Part shown: one piece after another, positions 32,470 through 40,469 of the stretch
Numbering within the stretch: position 1 is the first letter of the stretch
Layout: each line of letters begins with the position of its first letter
Source of the DNA: Bradyrhizobium sp. sGM-13
GTDB lineage: Bacteria; Pseudomonadota; Alphaproteobacteria; Rhizobiales; Xanthobacteraceae
Assembly: GCF_018398875.1 (NCBI RefSeq)
Contig: NZ_JAGWDK010000039.1
Coordinates: 1-44,196 of the forward strand
DNA: 44,196 bases
Direction: 5' to 3'
Notes under the pieces: model-generated
Seen by the model: only the letters and a program-made list of their open reading frames with translations
Databases searched by the model: none
Told to the model about the DNA's origin: nothing
Translations under genes and position numbers: made by a program

Positions 32470-33561
32470 TCAACCCGTCCCTGCGATGAAGCCCAGAGTT
32501 CTCTCACGAGCCTCGTGGTCCGAAAACTGCTGTGGCGGTGACTTCATGAAATAGCTCGACGGGCCAACCAGGGCTCCGCCAATGCCGCGATCGATCGCAA
32601 GCTTGGCGCAACGCACGGCGTCAATGACCACCCCGGCAGAGTTGGGCGAATCCCAGACCTCGAGCTTCATCTCGAGATTGAGCGGAACGTCGCCAAAGGT
32701 GGTGCCCTCCAGCCGGATATAGGCCCACTTGCGATCGGCGAGCCACGGCACGTGATCGCTCGGACCAACGTGAATACCGCCATCGGGCAGCGGCACGTCG
32801 AGTTGGCTGAGCACGGATTGGGTTTTTGAGATCTTCTTCGATTCCAGACGTTCACGTTCGAGCATATTCCTGAAATCGGAGTTTCCGCCGAAGTTGAGCT
32901 GGTAGGTGCGATCGAGCCGAACGCCGCGCTCGCGAAAGAGATTGACCAGCATGCGATGCAGAATGGTTGCACCAACCTGGCTCTTTACATCGTCGCCTAT
33001 AAGGGGAAGTCCGCGGCTTTCGAACTTGCTTCGCCAGAGCGGGTTGGATGCAATGAACACAGGGATGCAATTGACGAAGGCGCATCCGGCCTCCAGTGCG
33101 CAGCTTGCGTACCATTCACTGGCGCGCTGCGAGCCGACGGGGAGATAGGAGACGAGCACGTCAGTGCGGGTGCTTGCCAGGCGCTCGGCAACATCCACCA
33201 CGGGCAGGTCCGATTCCTCGATCTCTTCACGAAGATAGCGGCCCAGTCCGTCCATTGTAGGGCCACGCTCGACGGTAGTGCCGGTCGGTCTAGCGTCGGC
33301 GAACCGGAACGTGTTGTTGGGGGGAGCGTAGATCGCCTCCGAAACATCCCGTCCAACCTTCTTTGCGTTCACATCGAACGCAGAAGCTATCTCGACATCC
33401 CGGATGTGATAGCCGCCGAGATCGACATTCATCAGGCCGGCAAGCGGCTCGTTGGCATGAGCATCGGCGTAGTGAGTGAGGCCTTGCACGAATGAGGAAG
33501 CGCAGTTGCCAACGCCGACGATGCCGACGCGAACCTTTTGAGAGAGGGATGTCTGTTGCAT
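32470..33561 (-). CDS. ino1: myo-Inositol-1-phosphate synthase (Ino1/MIPS)
   Basis: ATG 33561 is chosen because the product then starts MQQTSLSQKVRVGIVGVGNC, with the NAD-binding Rossmann motif at residues 10-22. Further MIPS motifs are NNTFRFADARPTGTTVERGP, LVSYLPVGSQRASEWYA, GLPLIGDDVKSQVGATILHR, YQLNFGGNSDFRNM and SDHVPWLADRKWAYIRLEG with the catalytic Lys region. At 363 residues it is the short actinobacterial/archaeal type. It converts glucose-6-phosphate to inositol-1-phosphate using bound NAD+. It is the first gene of an 11-gene minus-strand unit ending at 23078 and so defines the committed precursor. Confidence 0.93.
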   Translation of the reverse strand: MQQTSLSQKVRVGIVGVGNCASSFVQGLTHYADAHANEPLAGLMNVDLGGYHIRDVEIASAFDVNAKKVGRDVSEAIYAPPNNTFRFADARPTGTTVERGPTMDGLGRYLREEIEESDLPVVDVAERLASTRTDVLVSYLPVGSQRASEWYASCALEAGCAFVNCIPVFIASNPLWRSKFESRGLPLIGDDVKSQVGATILHRMLVNLFRERGVRLDRTYQLNFGGNSDFRNMLERERLESKKISKTQSVLSQLDVPLPDGGIHVGPSDHVPWLADRKWAYIRLEGTTFGDVPLNLEMKLEVWDSPNSAGVVIDAVRCAKLAIDRGIGGALVGPSSYFMKSPPQQFSDHEARERTLGFIAGTG

Positions 33562-33599
33562 TGCAGGCCATGTCGCTGGAGACGGTTTCTGCAATTCGT

Positions 33600-33625
33600 A
33601 ATGCCGGCGTGTGATTGTTTGTTCC
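33600..33625 (-). promoter_or_regulatory. Weak EcfG-like promoter candidate upstream of ino1
   Basis: Minus strand: GGAAC (33625-33621), 17 bases, CATT (33603-33600). The -35 is exact but the -10 has A for G. Distance to the ATG at 33561 is about 40 bases. I list it because other units in the window have better copies of the same motif. Confidence 0.25.
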
Positions 33626-33694
33626 TGCTTGGCCGCGTCGAGCGATCTCTTTCTGGAGATGATCGGAGGAAGATGATGCTGATGACAGCGGCAG

Positions 33695-33739
33695 GATGAA
33701 GATGATGATGAAGAAGAAGATGATGATGAGGAGGAGGAT
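33695..33739. repeat. Purine-rich trinucleotide tract upstream of ino1
   Basis: Fifteen uninterrupted triplets read GAT, GAA, (GAT)3, (GAA)3, (GAT)3, (GAG)3, GAT on the plus strand. Similar GAT/GAA triplets extend the tract more loosely from about 33656 to 33773. On the minus strand this is a pyrimidine-rich leader of ino1 that would encode poly-Ser if translated. It lies 134-178 bases before the ino1 ATG. The rest of 33562-33932 holds the divergent promoter region and no gene. Confidence 0.9.
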
Positions 33740-33932
33740 GGCCGACAGAAGGAGATGATGAAGATGATGATGGCAACAGCAGGATAGCAAACAAGGTCGA
33801 GCTGGGCGTCAGAGGTAACTCCCACCAGGTGATTTGGTGTCTGGAACGCTTGCTGCCGTCATCGAATTAGAGTGTAGCGACGCCCGCGCACCAGACGGGA
33901 TTCGAGAAGGGACGTGAGCGAGGAGACGAGCT

Positions 33933-34214
33933 ATGTCCAATGGTAACACTACGACGAACCATGAGAGTATTAGGCGCTGGGCCGAGGAACGTGGCGGCAC
34001 GCCGGCCACCGTCAAACGAACGAAGGAGGGTGGCGAGCCCGGTGTGCTTCGCCTCGACTTCGAACCGCGCGACGAAAGCCTGGAACCGATCGGGTGGGAT
34101 GAGTTCTTCGAGAAGTTCGACAAGGAAGATCTTGCATTCCTGCATCAGGATCGGACCGAGTCAGGTGAGCTGAGCCGGTTTCACAAGTTCGTCAATCGGT
34201 CATCTGCGCAGTAA
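33933..34214 (+). CDS. Small conserved protein (93 aa), often misnamed '1,4-alpha-glucan branching enzyme'
   Basis: The protein begins MSNGNTTTNHESIRRWAEER and has IGWDEFFEKFDKEDLAFLHQ in its second half. I recognise this as a small conserved family of rhizobia and other alphaproteobacteria (hypothetical proteins with 'I-x-x-W-A-E-E-R-G-G' and 'W-D-E-F-F-E-K-F'). A GAGGAG-like ribosome-binding site is present 10-15 bases upstream. It is too small for a branching enzyme. Function is unknown; the family is often found near stress genes. Confidence 0.8.
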   Translation: MSNGNTTTNHESIRRWAEERGGTPATVKRTKEGGEPGVLRLDFEPRDESLEPIGWDEFFEKFDKEDLAFLHQDRTESGELSRFHKFVNRSSAQ

Positions 34215-34259
34215 GTAAGAGCCCGCCACACGAAGGTTCCAAGCTGGCCCGGCCATCGG

Positions 34260-36296
34260 ATGGGTGCTGATTGCCCTGATGGATGCCGCGCTGGCAGGCC
34301 TGCCTTTTTTCCTGCCCATTCCATCACTTCCGCAGCTTACGGGGCCAAGCATGTGTCTGCTGGCTTGAGAGGAACACTTGGGAGAGGAGCGTTTGGGCGG
34401 CTGCTGGCAAGGGTCGGGCAGAGGCATGACAACTCGGACGATCACCTGCAGGAACATTTCTGGCGGGGCAGTTATCGCAGAGCAGGCCCAGACGATTATA
34501 CCAGGCAGTGCGGTTTGCACTACCCGCAGAAGCATGCGATCGGCATCATCCTGGCGCTCACCCTTACTATTGCCACGCTCAATGCTGTCGAGCCGCTCGT
34601 CATCAAGACGGTGTTCGATGAGCTGACAGGCCATCGTGCAGAAAATCTGGTGCTGAGCATTCTCGCTTTGGGCGGCTTGGCACTCCTGCGCGAAAGTTTG
34701 GACGCAACGGCAAACTGGCTGACCTGGCGTACGCGCATTGGCCTGCAATACGCGCTGCTCGAGGCGGCGATAGGCAAGCTTCACAAGATGCCGTTGCGAA
34801 TGCAGCGCAGCGAAGGTGTCGGCGCGATCATGACGCGGCTCGACCGCAGCATCCAGGGGTTTACCAGCGCGGTAAGCTTGATCCTTTTCAATGTTCTGCC
34901 ATCCCTGATCTTTCTCTGCGTCGCCGGCTCCATCATGTTCAGCCTTGATTGGCGGCTTGCCCTGATCGTTTTGATGTTCGCGCCGATACCGGCATTGATC
35001 GCAATGTACGCCGGGCCCGAGCAGACCCGTCGGGAGCGGGCGCTGCTCGATCGCTGGGCGCATATCTACTCCCGGTTCAACGAGGTGCTGTCCGGCATCG
35101 TGGTGGTGCGCAGCTTTGCGATGGAGGATGCCGAGAAGTCGCGCTTCCTGCGCGATGTATCTGCGGCCAACCAGGTCGTCGTCCGCGGCGTTGCGACCGA
35201 TGCGGGCTACGGCGCCGCCAGCAATCTCTCGATCGCTCTCGCGCGGCTTTCGGCGATCGGTGTCGGAGGCTACCTGGCATGGAACGGGCAGGTCACGTTA
35301 GGCACATTGATTGCGTTTCTAGGCTACGTCGGAGGCCTGTTTGCTCCGGTGCAGGGATTGAGCGGGGTCTATTCCAGCCTCAGCAAGGCCGCCGTTTCGC
35401 TGGATAAGATATTCTCCATACTTAGCATCCAGGAACATCTGGGCGATTCTCCGGACGCGACGGATTTCGGCGATATTCGGGGCGACGTACGGTTTGAGAA
35501 AGTGCAATTTCCATATGAGCAGGCGTCGCGACCGGTTCTCAAGAATGTGTCGCTGCACGTTGCGCCCGGGCAATCAATAGCCATCGTCGGGCCGAGCGGG
35601 TCGGGAAAGACCACATTGATGGCATTGCTGATGCGATTCTACGATCCACAGCAAGGCCGGATCACCCTCGACAGCCGTGATCTCCGTACCGTCAGGCAGA
35701 GTTCGCTGCGCCGGAACATCGGCGTGGTGCTGCAGGATCCGCTGCTATTCAATGATACCATCCGCGCCAATATCGCCTATGGGCGTCCCGAGGCGGGTGA
35801 AGAGGACATCCTGGCGGCCGCACGCGCCGCCCAGGCACAAGCGTTCATCGACCGGCTGCCGGATCGATACGATACGTTCGTAGGGGAGCGTGGCAGTCAG
35901 CTCTCGGTAGGGGAGCGCCAACGCATCACCATTGCGCGCGCACTGCTGAAGAATCCGCCGATCCTGGTGCTCGACGAAGCTACGTCTGCGCTCGATGCGG
36001 AGTCAGAGGAGGCAGTGCAGCACGCGCTCGACAATCTCAAGAGGCACCGAACGACCTTCATCATTGCGCACAGGCTATCGACGGTGGTGAGTGCTGACCG
36101 CATCGTCGTTCTGAAGGACGGAACCGTCGCGGAGAGCGGAACCCACGGCTCGCTGATGAACACCGGCGGCTACTACGCGTCGTTGGTGAAACGGCAAAGT
36201 CGCGGTTTGATCGCCAACGATGTCGACCCATCCGTACGGCTTGATGGAACCGGGTATACGGACTATTCCGCACCTGTTCCTCGAGATAGCGGATGA
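34260..36296 (+). CDS. ABC exporter (fused membrane and ATPase domains)
   Basis: The protein has up to 678 residues. A six-helix membrane domain (about residues 90-385) precedes an ATPase domain with Walker A GPSGSGKTT (about 442-450), signature LSVGERQR, Walker B ILVLDEATSALD and the H-loop IIAHRLST. Half-transporters of this MsbA/NdvA-like type dimerise and move lipid-linked or free oligosaccharides outward. The first 90 residues have little homology and no Met after the first, so a later start such as GTG 34353 is likely. It overlaps the GH13 gene by 4 bases (ATGA). It probably exports the product of the adjacent glycan locus. Confidence 0.85.
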   Translation: MGADCPDGCRAGRPAFFPAHSITSAAYGAKHVSAGLRGTLGRGAFGRLLARVGQRHDNSDDHLQEHFWRGSYRRAGPDDYTRQCGLHYPQKHAIGIILALTLTIATLNAVEPLVIKTVFDELTGHRAENLVLSILALGGLALLRESLDATANWLTWRTRIGLQYALLEAAIGKLHKMPLRMQRSEGVGAIMTRLDRSIQGFTSAVSLILFNVLPSLIFLCVAGSIMFSLDWRLALIVLMFAPIPALIAMYAGPEQTRRERALLDRWAHIYSRFNEVLSGIVVVRSFAMEDAEKSRFLRDVSAANQVVVRGVATDAGYGAASNLSIALARLSAIGVGGYLAWNGQVTLGTLIAFLGYVGGLFAPVQGLSGVYSSLSKAAVSLDKIFSILSIQEHLGDSPDATDFGDIRGDVRFEKVQFPYEQASRPVLKNVSLHVAPGQSIAIVGPSGSGKTTLMALLMRFYDPQQGRITLDSRDLRTVRQSSLRRNIGVVLQDPLLFNDTIRANIAYGRPEAGEEDILAAARAAQAQAFIDRLPDRYDTFVGERGSQLSVGERQRITIARALLKNPPILVLDEATSALDAESEEAVQHALDNLKRHRTTFIIAHRLSTVVSADRIVVLKDGTVAESGTHGSLMNTGGYYASLVKRQSRGLIANDVDPSVRLDGTGYTDYSAPVPRDSG

Positions 36297-38281
36297 AAGT
36301 CTCGGCCAATGACGTCGGGTCGGGAGCGGCCATGAAAATCGCGTCCCGGCAAATTGCGTCTCGCAAGTACCTGCATCTGATACGTGCCGGCCTGCTTGGC
36401 GCGGCCCTGTTGTTGACGGGCGCTACGGATCAGGTTCCCGTCTCATTCGGCACCGCCGGAGGCGATGCGTGGGACTTTTCGAAATCGGTTGACGTCACTG
36501 TCCCTAAAGGCCGCTGCGATCAAATTGTGGTGACCTCACCCGGCTCGGCCGTCACGCTGCCGGCCAAGCAAGGGCGGACTCGCGCCCGGATTTCGCTTCA
36601 GCCTGGTGATAATCAGGTCAGGGCCGAGTGTCGGCAAAACGGCATCGAGCGCGGATCGGCACAGCAGAGCTGGAATGTACGGCTCCGCAACACGCCGATC
36701 GCATTGGTCGACGCATCCGAGAACGGCACGGGCGTCACGCTGAGTGCGCAACGAAGCTTGCCTGCGCCGGTCCGCGGCAGTGCGATCGCCACGTACGAAT
36801 GGCGAGCGCGCGATGACAATCCGGCACCGCTTGCTGGATTGCCGGCGAACGGAGCGCGCATCGAGCTCTCCGATGTGCCCTCGGATGGCGAGTATTCCGT
36901 CACGGTCAAGGTCACGGACGCCAACGGTCGCGCCGACGAGGCGACGGTAATGCTTCGTGCGCGGGGCGGCATCCTGCGAACGGTTGATGCCGAGCACGAT
37001 CACGCCGCCTGGATCGACCGCGCCGTCGTATATGGTGTTGTGCCCACGCTGTTCGGCCCTGACGGCCTTGCCGATGTTACCGCGCGCCTCGATCAGCTCA
37101 GAGAGCTTGGGGTGACGGCCCTATGGCTTTCGCCGATTACCGAAAGCCCGCCGGGCGACTTCGGCTACGCCGTGACGGACTATTTTCGGATGCGGCAGAG
37201 CGTTGGCGACGAACGGAAGCTGCGTGAACTGGTCGAGGCCGCTCACGCGCGTGGGATCCGGGTGATCATCGACTTCGTTCCGAACCATTTGTCGGACCAG
37301 CACGCCTATTTCGCAGATTCCCTGCGGCGTAAGCGCTCGTCACCTTACTTCAGCTTCTTCGCGCGCGGGCAGGATGGCAAGGCCGAGCACTACTTCGATT
37401 GGAGCAATCTCAAGAATCTCAACTACGCCAACCCGGAGGTGCAGCGCCTGGTGATCGAGGCCTTCGCATATTGGGTGCGCGAATTCGATGTGGATGGCTT
37501 CCGCGTCGACGCCGCATGGGGCCCGAAGCAGCGGGCGCCGGAGTTCTGGCCCCGTTGGCGTGCGGAGCTCAAGCGCATCAAACCAGATCTGTTTTTGCTT
37601 GCCGAGGCTTCCGCGCGCGACCCCTATTACGGCCGACATGGGTTTGATGCAGCCTATGACTGGACCGGGAAGCTTGGCGAGTGGGCCTGGCGCGATGCAT
37701 TCGAAGACAAGCCAAACACGGCGCGACGGCTGCGTTCCGCGATCGAAGCATCAGCGTCAGGCGACGTCCTGGTATTCCGGTTTCTGGATAACAATGACAC
37801 CGGGCCGCGTTTCCGTTCACGACACGGAGTTGGACGGACCAGGGTCGCTTCGGCCATGCTGCTGACGCTGCCCGGCATTCCCGGCATCTATACGGGCGAA
37901 GAGGTCGGTGCAGCCTACGAGCCGTACAAGAACGCCCACCCGATCGCATGGGATGATAGCTACGGGCTGCTGCACTGGTACAAGCGGCTGATCGCATTGC
38001 GTCGCGAGCATCCCGCGCTGCGTTCGCGCCAAATCCGCATGCTGGACGTGGCCGACGGCCAGAATGTGCTGGCCTATTTGCGAATGGCCGGCACACCGTC
38101 AGACAACGTGCTGGTGCTTCTGAATTACGGTATGTCGCCCGCAGACGTGCCGATTCCGCGCGAGATCGTCGAAAAGCTGTCCGGCGGGAGCTTGAGCGAT
38201 CTCTTGACCGGTGAGGAGATCGGCATCGATGGCAACATCAGACTGGATGGCGAGACCGCTCGCATCCTGAAGCCTCGCTGA
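36293..38281 (+). CDS. GH13-family alpha-amylase-like enzyme with N-terminal Ig-like region
   Basis: The 662-residue protein has a hydrophobic signal/anchor (about residues 31-46), a beta-rich region of about 190 residues (GEYSVTVKVTDANGRADEAT near its end suggests a PKD/Ig-like fold) and a GH13 barrel from about 240. Barrel motifs are DFVPNH (region I), GFRVDAAWG (nucleophile Asp about 406), LLAEAS (acid/base Glu about 438) and FLDNNDT (Asp about 502). In region IV the usual NHD is NND, removing the transition-state His. A beta-domain closes the chain. It should act in the periplasm on alpha-glucosidic bonds, and is coupled to the ABC exporter. Confidence 0.85.
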   Translation: MKVSANDVGSGAAMKIASRQIASRKYLHLIRAGLLGAALLLTGATDQVPVSFGTAGGDAWDFSKSVDVTVPKGRCDQIVVTSPGSAVTLPAKQGRTRARISLQPGDNQVRAECRQNGIERGSAQQSWNVRLRNTPIALVDASENGTGVTLSAQRSLPAPVRGSAIATYEWRARDDNPAPLAGLPANGARIELSDVPSDGEYSVTVKVTDANGRADEATVMLRARGGILRTVDAEHDHAAWIDRAVVYGVVPTLFGPDGLADVTARLDQLRELGVTALWLSPITESPPGDFGYAVTDYFRMRQSVGDERKLRELVEAAHARGIRVIIDFVPNHLSDQHAYFADSLRRKRSSPYFSFFARGQDGKAEHYFDWSNLKNLNYANPEVQRLVIEAFAYWVREFDVDGFRVDAAWGPKQRAPEFWPRWRAELKRIKPDLFLLAEASARDPYYGRHGFDAAYDWTGKLGEWAWRDAFEDKPNTARRLRSAIEASASGDVLVFRFLDNNDTGPRFRSRHGVGRTRVASAMLLTLPGIPGIYTGEEVGAAYEPYKNAHPIAWDDSYGLLHWYKRLIALRREHPALRSRQIRMLDVADGQNVLAYLRMAGTPSDNVLVLLNYGMSPADVPIPREIVEKLSGGSLSDLLTGEEIGIDGNIRLDGETARILKPR

Positions 38282-38317
38282 GGCGCGTCAAACGTGGTGT
38301 AGCTGCAGGCAAGGATT

Positions 38318-39349
38318 TCACCTGCCATATATCCGATCCAACACCGCCGCCACCTCGGCACATCGTTCGGCGGAAGGATCGAAGCTCGTTCCCGCGGCGA
38401 GTGCCCGCGCCCATTCGACGGCGGCGCGCCCGAACCATGCATCCGGCGGAGCCGCGAGCGTTTCACTTGCCGTTCCGCGATAGAGTTCGGCGACAAAATC
38501 GTAGAACGATCCATTGACGTTCCGCATCGCGGCGCCGCCCCGGGTGCCGTAGAAGGCCGCGGAAATCGCGGCATCGCGCCCGGCGGGCAGCCGCCAGGAG
38601 CAGGTGAGATGTACGGTAGCGCCCGTTTCCAGATCGATTGTGGCGAGTGCATAGTCCTCGGCGCGCTCGGCAGAGGTGGAAAGCAACTGGCCATTGGCAA
38701 AGAGCCGTGACGACGTGCGCACGATCTTGGGGAAATCAAGCACCCATAACGCCAGGTCGACCAGGTGAACTCCCAGATCGATCACGCAACCGCCACCGGC
38801 CAACGCCGGTTCGTAGAACCACGGCTTGTCCGGCCCGTAGGCGTTATGGAAGGTCAGCTCCACGGCGTAGACGTGTCCGAGCTCGCCATTATGCACCAAC
38901 CGTCGGATCTGCCGCATAGCCTCAGTAAATCGGTACGAAAGGTCGACTGCGAGCAGCCGGTTTGCCGAGCGCGCCGTATCGATCACGGCGCGGACTTCTT
39001 TAGCCGTGCGTCCCAGCGGCTTCTGGCAAAACACCGCTTTTCCACGGGCGAGTGCACGGATCGATTGCTCGGCATGGAGCGCTGTTGGCGTTGCAATGAC
39101 GACGCCGTCGATGTCCTGGTCCAGAAGCTCCTCGAGCGTCGAAAGCGCCTTGGCATCAGGCGCAAGCGGCGCCGCCTGCGCAATCATTGCATCGACAGAA
39201 TCGGCAATTGCGGCGATCTCGACCACATCCGCTTCGGCGATCGCTCTCATACGATGGTGTCCGATCCAACCTACGCCGAGGAAGCCGACCCGCGGGCGCG
39301 TCGTTGTGGGTGCGCAGCTACTTTCGATTGATGCCTGCGTCATATGCAT
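38318..39349 (-). CDS. Gfo/Idh/MocA-family NAD(P)-dependent oxidoreductase
   Basis: The 343-residue protein begins with the Rossmann motif RVGFLGVGWIGHHRMRAIAE, contains GVVIATPTALHAEQSIRALA and FCQKPLGRTAKEV (the E/Q-K-P motif; here the usual EKP is QKP), and has a C-terminal alpha/beta domain with GGGCVIDLGVHLVDLALW. The family oxidises sugars and inositols (myo-inositol and scyllo-inositol dehydrogenases are members). Its start overlaps the MDR gene by 10 bases. Substrate unknown; an inositol or sugar of the neighbouring locus is a reasonable guess. Starts at 39349 and 39343 are both possible. Confidence 0.85.
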   Translation of the reverse strand: MHMTQASIESSCAPTTTRPRVGFLGVGWIGHHRMRAIAEADVVEIAAIADSVDAMIAQAAPLAPDAKALSTLEELLDQDIDGVVIATPTALHAEQSIRALARGKAVFCQKPLGRTAKEVRAVIDTARSANRLLAVDLSYRFTEAMRQIRRLVHNGELGHVYAVELTFHNAYGPDKPWFYEPALAGGGCVIDLGVHLVDLALWVLDFPKIVRTSSRLFANGQLLSTSAERAEDYALATIDLETGATVHLTCSWRLPAGRDAAISAAFYGTRGGAAMRNVNGSFYDFVAELYRGTASETLAAPPDAWFGRAAVEWARALAAGTSFDPSAERCAEVAAVLDRIYGR

Positions 39350-40332
39350 GTCACCAGCGCTTTGAGAAAGCCATCTGGACGATCGCGTGTGGCGTCGAGG
39401 GCGTCACCAAGGCGATCGAGGGGAAAACTGTGCGTGTACAGGGGGCTCGGATCGAGCTGGCCCGCAGTGACGATGTCGACGGCGTCGCGAATGCCGCGCA
39501 TGTAGATCTGCGGATCGCGCTCATGCGCATTGATCACGTCAATCCCGCGCCAATTCCAAAGCTGCATGTTCACCTGTCGCGGTCCGTCCTGATGATAGCC
39601 TGCGACGATCAGGCGGCCGCGCTCGCGCGTCAGCTCTGCGGCAAGATCCAGCGGCCACTGCTTGCCGGTCGCCTCGATCACGCGATCGCAGAGCTCCCCC
39701 CCGTTCAGCGCTTTTGCGCGCTCGACGGCGCTGGATTTGTCATCGATCAGAATGGTCTCGGCTGCTCCCATTCGGCGGGCCATTTCGAGGGCGAACGGTC
39801 GTCTGGAGAGAGCGATGACGTTGGCGCCGGCACTGGCGGCCAGGCTCGTCAGGATAGCGCCGAGAAATCCGATTCCGACGATCGCTACCGTCTGTCTCGC
39901 GCCGATTTCGCTCCGCCGAAAGATGTTCATGGCGCAACCGAGTGGTTCGCCTGGAAACGGTTGTTCATTGAGCGTTACGGGGATCGGCACCACAGCGTTC
40001 GCATCCGCCAGATCATATTCGGCGTAGCTGTGATAGGACAGCGCGGCCACCCGTTCGCCGATCGATATACCCGTGACGTTCTCGCCAACGGCATCGACGA
40101 TGCCCCAGCCTTCGTGACCGAGACCGCCGGGTTCAGTTGGAAACGTCGCCCACTGCGGACCCGCCCAGACCGCGAGGTTGGACGCGCAAACGCCGCAGCC
40201 CTGCAAGCGGATGCGTACCTGATTGGCCGCAGGCTCTGGCCGATGCACCGTCTCGACGCGCACCACGCCCGGCCCGCGAAGAACAGCCGCGCGCATGGTC
40301 CGCGTAATGGGTGAAACTGAAATGATGTTCAT
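39340..40332 (-). CDS. Medium-chain dehydrogenase lacking the structural zinc lobe
   Basis: The 330-residue MDR protein has catalytic-zinc-like residues Cys46 or Cys49 (GCGVCASN) and GHEGWG (His73, Glu74), and a Rossmann motif VGIGFLG. The four-Cys structural zinc loop is absent: the chain passes directly from GERVAALSYHSYAEY to the core. Such proteins are found with Gfo/Idh partners in sugar-alcohol or inositol oxidation. It is first gene of the two-gene unit with the Gfo/Idh gene and has a GGAAC-N17-TGTT motif upstream. Confidence 0.82.
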   Translation of the reverse strand: MNIISVSPITRTMRAAVLRGPGVVRVETVHRPEPAANQVRIRLQGCGVCASNLAVWAGPQWATFPTEPGGLGHEGWGIVDAVGENVTGISIGERVAALSYHSYAEYDLADANAVVPIPVTLNEQPFPGEPLGCAMNIFRRSEIGARQTVAIVGIGFLGAILTSLAASAGANVIALSRRPFALEMARRMGAAETILIDDKSSAVERAKALNGGELCDRVIEATGKQWPLDLAAELTRERGRLIVAGYHQDGPRQVNMQLWNWRGIDVINAHERDPQIYMRGIRDAVDIVTAGQLDPSPLYTHSFPLDRLGDALDATRDRPDGFLKALVTCI

Positions 40333-40373
40333 GACTGTCGCTTGCTTTGAGAGGGCAGGATCCTCACGCCACT

Positions 40374-40399
40374 AACATTCTTTGGGTGGCGCGAGTTCC
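40374..40399 (-). promoter_or_regulatory. Candidate EcfG-type promoter for the MDR/Gfo-Idh unit
   Basis: Minus strand: GGAAC (40399-40395), 17 bases, TGTT (40377-40374). It differs from GGAAC-N16/17-CGTT in one base. The predicted transcript would start near 40367, 35 bases before the ATG at 40332. Confidence 0.4.
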
Positions 40400-40469
40400 C
40401 CGGCCGCAACCGAACCGCTAACGCCCGTATGCTCGGATGCGCAGGTGATCGGCCGTCGTTGGAGATCGG

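Noticed and set aside
33686..33781. Plus-strand acidic (Asp/Glu) reading frame in the triplet tract
   Set aside because: It has no start codon or ribosome-binding site, and its composition follows directly from the repeat.
33562..33825. N-terminal extension of Ino1 through the triplet tract (poly-Ser)
   Set aside because: The frame stays open only because the triplet tract has no stops. Conserved Ino1 sequence starts at the ATG at 33561.
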